DNA from: Candidatus Aenigmatarchaeota archaeon
GTDB taxonomy: Archaea; Aenigmatarchaeota; Aenigmatarchaeia; QMZP01; JAUXAV01
Reading direction: 5' to 3'
Length of the DNA stretch: 24,089 nt
NCBI GenBank assembly: GCA_030619735.1
Contig: JAUXAV010000004.1
Span: forward strand, 1-24,089
The translations under genes were made by a program, and so were the position numbers. Each line of letters starts with the position of its first letter. Within the stretch, counting starts at the first letter, position 1. The notes below the pieces were generated by a model. That model saw nothing but the letters and a program-made list of their open reading frames with translations. It was not told where the DNA came from and made no database searches. This document shows positions 21,231-24,089 of this stretch, one piece after another.

Positions 21231-21764
21231 ATGTGGGAGTGGGATGATTTGCTTTCATGGCACAACTGGAACAAGCTATTCTGGGCGCTTTTTATAGTGA
21301 TAGGCATCATCCTGATAGCAGGAGCAGTAGCAGGGGTCCTGAGCCTGGTTGAAATCCTTATAGCCTTCATGGTCATTGCCATAGGAGCTGAGAAGCTGGG
21401 GGAGGAGATAAGCGACAAAAAACTGCAGGAGGAGCAGGGGAAGATAAACAGGGATTTGATTTTCATATCCAGATGGCTGGAGAACAACAATGTTTTCACA
21501 AGGCAGATGAAGGACAGGCACGAGCAGAGGTTTTTCAAGCTGGACAATAAGAGGGCGGATATTGAGAAAAAGCATGAGCTCGGTTACAGGGAGCTCGCAA
21601 AGAAAATCCTTGATGTTGAGAACAGGATGAACGAGGTCTCCAGGGCCCTTCTGCAGGAGATAAAGAGCATGGACCGGGACAGGAAATCAGAGCTCAGGAA
21701 GCTCGGGGACAGGATAACAAAGCTCAAATCCAGGGTCCTGAGGCCTCCAAAGAAAAGGAAATAA
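21231..21764 (+). CDS. Membrane-anchored coiled-coil protein, unknown
   Basis: About 177 aa. Two hydrophobic helices near the N-terminus (LFWALFIVIGIILIAGAVAG and LSLVEILIAFMVIAIG), then a long Lys/Glu/Arg coiled coil to a basic end (RVLRPPKKRK). Likely a membrane hairpin with a cytosolic coiled coil. ATG 21231 is chosen over an earlier in-frame ATG at 21213 because MWEWDDLL precedes the first helix and a TATA-like gcttaaatg lies about 35 nt upstream. It interrupts the usual uL11-uL1 order. Confidence 0.7.
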   Translation: MWEWDDLLSWHNWNKLFWALFIVIGIILIAGAVAGVLSLVEILIAFMVIAIGAEKLGEEISDKKLQEEQGKINRDLIFISRWLENNNVFTRQMKDRHEQRFFKLDNKRADIEKKHELGYRELAKKILDVENRMNEVSRALLQEIKSMDRDRKSELRKLGDRITKLKSRVLRPPKKRK

Positions 21765-21789
21765 ACTATTTAAATATATAACCCACTAT

Positions 21790-21844
21790 AATCCTATAAT
21801 TATTATAATCCGCAAGCCGCAAGGCGCACTGCTTCGGCAGGAGG
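21790..21844 (+). promoter_or_regulatory. uL1 operon leader with stem-loops and Shine-Dalgarno
   Basis: After a TATA-like tatttaaatatata (~21770-21783) the leader has GCC-GCAA-GGC and CTGC-TTCG-GCAG hairpins, then GGAGG. Archaeal uL1 represses its own mRNA by binding a structure near the start codon; a site here is plausible but not demonstrated. Confidence 0.45.
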
Positions 21845-21850
21845 ATGAAA

Positions 21851-22624
21851 ATGGCAGGGAAAGAAGTTAAGGCAGAGAAGAAACCAGGGAAGGAAAAGGC
21901 TGTTTCTAACAAGCAGGAAAAGCAAACAGAGGTTTCTGAAAAGCCGGTTGAGAATAAGCCCGAAGAAGCCTTAAAAGAAGAGCCCAAAAAGCCAAAAACT
22001 ACCGAGGATTTCATAAAAATTGCAAGGGAGAAGGCAAAGCCCAGGAAGTTCGTCCAGAGCTGGGACCTCTGCATCAATCTGAAGGGCATGAACCTGAAGA
22101 AGCCCGAGAACAGGTTCAATCTTGATTTCACGCTTCCGGAGGGCAGGGGGAAGGATGTGAAGGTTGCCTTGTTTGCGGATTCCCTTGCCTCAAAGGCAAA
22201 GGAGGCGAATCTTGTTATAAAGAAATCTGAAATAGATTCCCTTGCAAAGGAGAAGAGGAAGCTAAAGAAGATTGTAAAGGAGCATGACTGGTTCTTCGGG
22301 GAGGCAACTTTAATGGTCCAGATAGGCAAGACACTGGGCCCTGTCCTGGCACCCAAGGGCAAGATGCCCAGGCCCGTTCCCCCGAACATTGACCCCGACC
22401 CGCTAATGCTTTCGGCAAAGAAGAAGGTGAGGGTTCAGGTAAAGGAGACCCCTGTGGTGCACATCCCTATAGGTTCGGACAGTATGGAGGACGGGCAGGT
22501 TGCAAAGAACCTTGATGCTGTGTTTGATTTCGTAAAGGAGAAGCTCCCGAAGGGCAGGGCGAACATAAAATCCCTTTATGTGAAGCTGACCATGGGCCCT
22601 GCCATAAGGGTGAGAATGAGGTAA
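21851..22624 (+). CDS. rpl1: Ribosomal protein uL1 with an N-terminal extension
   Basis: A 257-aa protein. The uL1 fold covers about the last 210 residues: RKFVQSWDLCINLKGMNLKK, RGKDVKVALFADSLASKAKE, GKTLGPVLAPKGKMPRPVPP and IKSLYVKLTMGPAIRV. It forms the L1 stalk and helps release E-site tRNA. About 45 Lys/Glu/Pro-rich residues precede the fold. ATG 21851 (SD spacing 6) is preferred; ATG 21845 overlaps the SD. The stop is 4 nt from uL10. Confidence 0.95.
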   Translation: MAGKEVKAEKKPGKEKAVSNKQEKQTEVSEKPVENKPEEALKEEPKKPKTTEDFIKIAREKAKPRKFVQSWDLCINLKGMNLKKPENRFNLDFTLPEGRGKDVKVALFADSLASKAKEANLVIKKSEIDSLAKEKRKLKKIVKEHDWFFGEATLMVQIGKTLGPVLAPKGKMPRPVPPNIDPDPLMLSAKKKVRVQVKETPVVHIPIGSDSMEDGQVAKNLDAVFDFVKEKLPKGRANIKSLYVKLTMGPAIRVRMR

Positions 22625-22628
22625 GAAA

Positions 22629-23462
22629 ATGGCCTCGGAAAAGAAAATCCAGGAAGTGAAGGCTGTTAAGGAGCAGCTCAGGGAATATCCTGTGGTGGGA
22701 ATCCTGAACATGTTCAAGCTCCCTGCAAGGCAGCTTCATCTGATAAGGAACAAGCTCAGGGGAGAAGCCGTGATAAGGATAGTGAAGAAGCGCCTTATAA
22801 CCAGGGCCCTTAAGGACTCCAGGCCAGGCCTGGATAAGCTCAGGGACTATATACAGGGCGAGCCTGCCCTGATTCTGAGCAGGACAAACCCCTTCAAGCT
22901 CGCAAGGATAATAGCTGAATCAAAGTCCCCTTCACCTGCAAAGCCCGGGGACATTGCCACAAAGGATATAGAGATTAAGGCAGGACCCACTACTCTCCCC
23001 CCTGGTCCTGTTATAGGGGAATTACAGAAGGTAAAGATACCCTGCGCTGTGGAAGGGGACAAGATATCCGTCACAAAGGACACGGTCCTGGTAAAGGACG
23101 GGGATGTGATAACAAAGGATATTGCAGGCGTTCTTTCAAAGCTCAGGATAGAGCCCATGGAAGTGAGCCTGAACCTCCTGGTTGCCTGGGAGGAAGGGGC
23201 AATATACGGAAGGGATATCCTTTTCATACCCATGGAGGAGTATATAGGCCGGCTCAAATCCGCAGCCTCCGGGGCATTCAACCTTTCTGTTAATATAAAC
23301 TATATAACAGGGGATAATGTAGGGTTCCTGCTTTCCAAAGCCCATTCAGAGGCAAAGGCCCTTGCCCTGAGCGCAGGGGTTGTAACCCCTGACACCATAG
23401 GCCTTTTGATGGCAGGGGCCCAGGCAGAGGCTCAGGCCCTGGAGAAGAAGATAGAGGGTTAG
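22629..23462 (+). CDS. rpl10: Ribosomal protein uL10 (P0)
   Basis: A 277-aa protein with the rRNA-binding N-terminal domain (KKIQEVKAVKEQLREYPVVG, LHLIRNKLRGEAVIRIVKKR), the insertion domain (AGPTTLPPGPVIGELQKVKIP) and the C-terminal helix region that carries L12 dimers (LLMAGAQAEAQALEKKIEG). Archaeal L10 usually ends in a further acidic tail with a GLFG-like tip; that tail is absent here. Directly upstream of L12. Confidence 0.95.
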   Translation: MASEKKIQEVKAVKEQLREYPVVGILNMFKLPARQLHLIRNKLRGEAVIRIVKKRLITRALKDSRPGLDKLRDYIQGEPALILSRTNPFKLARIIAESKSPSPAKPGDIATKDIEIKAGPTTLPPGPVIGELQKVKIPCAVEGDKISVTKDTVLVKDGDVITKDIAGVLSKLRIEPMEVSLNLLVAWEEGAIYGRDILFIPMEEYIGRLKSAASGAFNLSVNINYITGDNVGFLLSKAHSEAKALALSAGVVTPDTIGLLMAGAQAEAQALEKKIEG

Positions 23463-23493
23463 AAAAATTCATGTTAATTTAGGAGGTATTCAA

Positions 23494-24069
23494 ATGGCAA
23501 AGGAAAAGAAGGAGAAAAAGCCTGAAGAGATCGCGTCTCCTGAGAAGGAGAAGCGAGACGTCTCTTCGTCAGAAGAGACGAAGAAGCCAAAGGAAGAGCC
23601 AAAAGCCGAGGAAAAACCAGCAGAAGCGCCAAAAGAGGAGAAGGAAGAGCCAAAACCGGAAGAGAAGAAAAAGGAAGCACCAGCCGAGGAAGCTCCTGCA
23701 GAAGCAAAAGAAGAGCCAAAAGCAGAGAAGCCAGAGCCAAAGGAAAAACACCCAGTCAAACCCAAAGGCCCAAACATCATTCACGCAGCTTTGCTTCTGC
23801 ATTCCGCAGGCAAGGAAGTGAACGAAGCCAATCTGAAGAAGGTGATGGATGCAGCAGGTATAAAGGCAGACAATGCACAGGTAAAGGCCCTGGTTTCCTC
23901 GTTAGAAAATGTAGACATTGACGAGGCTGTTTCCCAGGCCGTAGCAGCCCCAGCAGCAGCCCCGGCAGCTTCAGGCAAACCAGAAGAAAAGAAGGAAGAG
24001 AAAAAGGCAGAAGAGGAAGAGAAAAAGGCAGAGGAAGCAGTGGAAGGCATCTCAAGCCTCTTCGGATAG
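23494..24069 (+). CDS. rpl12: Ribosomal protein P1/L12 with a long N-terminal extension
   Basis: A 191-aa protein, against about 100-105 for archaeal L12. The normal dimerisation domain begins only at residue ~90 (IIHAALLLHSAGKEVNEANL, VKALVSSLENVDIDEAV), followed by an Ala-rich hinge, a charged segment and the factor-binding tip GISSLFG. The first ~85 residues are Lys/Glu/Pro-rich, interrupted by a Ser/Arg/Asp patch (SPEKEKRDVSSSEET) encoded by strong inverted repeats. A GGAGGT Shine-Dalgarno is 7 nt upstream. Confidence 0.93.
   Translation: MAKEKKEKKPEEIASPEKEKRDVSSSEETKKPKEEPKAEEKPAEAPKEEKEEPKPEEKKKEAPAEEAPAEAKEEPKAEKPEPKEKHPVKPKGPNIIHAALLLHSAGKEVNEANLKKVMDAAGIKADNAQVKALVSSLENVDIDEAVSQAVAAPAAAPAASGKPEEKKEEKKAEEEEKKAEEAVEGISSLFG
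23534..23580. repeat. Nested inverted repeats inside the L12 N-terminal extension
   Basis: CGTCTCTTC-GTCA-GAAGAGACG (23559-23580) is a perfect 9-bp inverted repeat. Just before it, TCTCCT-GAGA-AGGAGA (23536-23551) is a perfect 6-bp one, and CGTCTC/GAGACG (23534/23555) brackets it, with a GAGACGTCTC palindrome at the join. The codons here differ in style from the rest of the extension. Confidence 0.7.
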
Positions 24070-24089
24070 ATTAGACATATGTCTAATAA

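Noticed and set aside
23529..23585. BHB intron in the L12 gene
   Set aside because: The hairpin lacks a complementary 4-bp central helix and paired 3-nt bulges, and the reading frame is open through it.
1..24089. CRISPR array, insertion sequence or prophage
   Set aside because: No regular repeat-spacer pattern, transposase or phage gene was seen. The only mobile-type gene is the LAGLIDADG endonuclease.

Overview
The window is archaeal. It carries an eL40, uL11, uL1, uL10 and P1/L12 ribosomal set, Spt5 and SecE (Sec61-gamma), a UbiA-family lipid prenyltransferase, an archaeal-type AspRS, an FtsZ, a two-subunit indolepyruvate oxidoreductase, and TATA-like boxes 25-30 nt upstream of several apparently leaderless starts. 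Small divergent proteins, many tRNA introns outside the anticodon loop and a PUA-less Cbf5/TruB-like protein suggest a DPANN-type lineage such as Micrarchaeota or Diapherotrites. That placement is inference only.

Layout. 1-777 is a minus-strand cluster of five tRNA genes: Leu(TAG), cut by the window edge, then Glu(TTC), Val(GAC), Val(CAC) and Ser(TGA). It lies downstream of a minus-strand Trm112-like/Cbf5 pair. From 1680 the plus strand carries eL40, a UbiA prenyltransferase, a zinc-ribbon protein, an AT-rich LAGLIDADG endonuclease running into tRNA-Thr(GGT), a HAD phosphatase, tRNA-Trp(CCA) and a secreted protein. From 5635 to 11744 come an ATP-grasp ligase (-), a tandem Lrp/AsnC regulator (+), a 62-aa protein (-), a HerA-like ATPase (+), a candidate box C/D RNA and iorB-iorA (-). 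A coiled-coil protein then runs into tRNA-Pro(GGG). aspS, rnhB and prs form a minus-strand block. Initiator tRNA-Met is followed three bases later by an FKBP prolyl isomerase. The right end is a cell-division, translocation and translation block: ftsZ, secE, spt5, uL11, two unknown proteins, uL1, uL10 and L12.

Main discovery. Seven of the nine tRNA genes contain introns, thirteen in total by my reading. They sit in the D-loop, at 29/30 or 30/31 in the anticodon stem, at 37/38, at 53/54 and at 59/60. In nearly all, the splice sites fall where an archaeal bulge-helix-bulge (BHB) motif predicts, and removal gives a clean cloverleaf. The same kind of intron occurs in a protein gene. A 22-nt BHB intron at 15275-15296 splits the catalytic DEAGRG motif of RNase HII. 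Without splicing, translation stops after exon 1 or begins past the catalytic Asp-Glu pair. With splicing, an intact 232-residue enzyme results. The organism must therefore have a broad-specificity splicing endonuclease, which is not in this window.

Other themes. One tRNA-Leu intron holds a near copy of that tRNA's own D-loop-to-anticodon segment with a different anticodon (CAG). The 59/60 introns of tRNA-Ser and tRNA-Pro are similar in sequence and appear to have spread. Several translation and transcription proteins (Spt5, uL11, uL1, L12) carry long Lys/Glu/Pro/Ala-rich tails.
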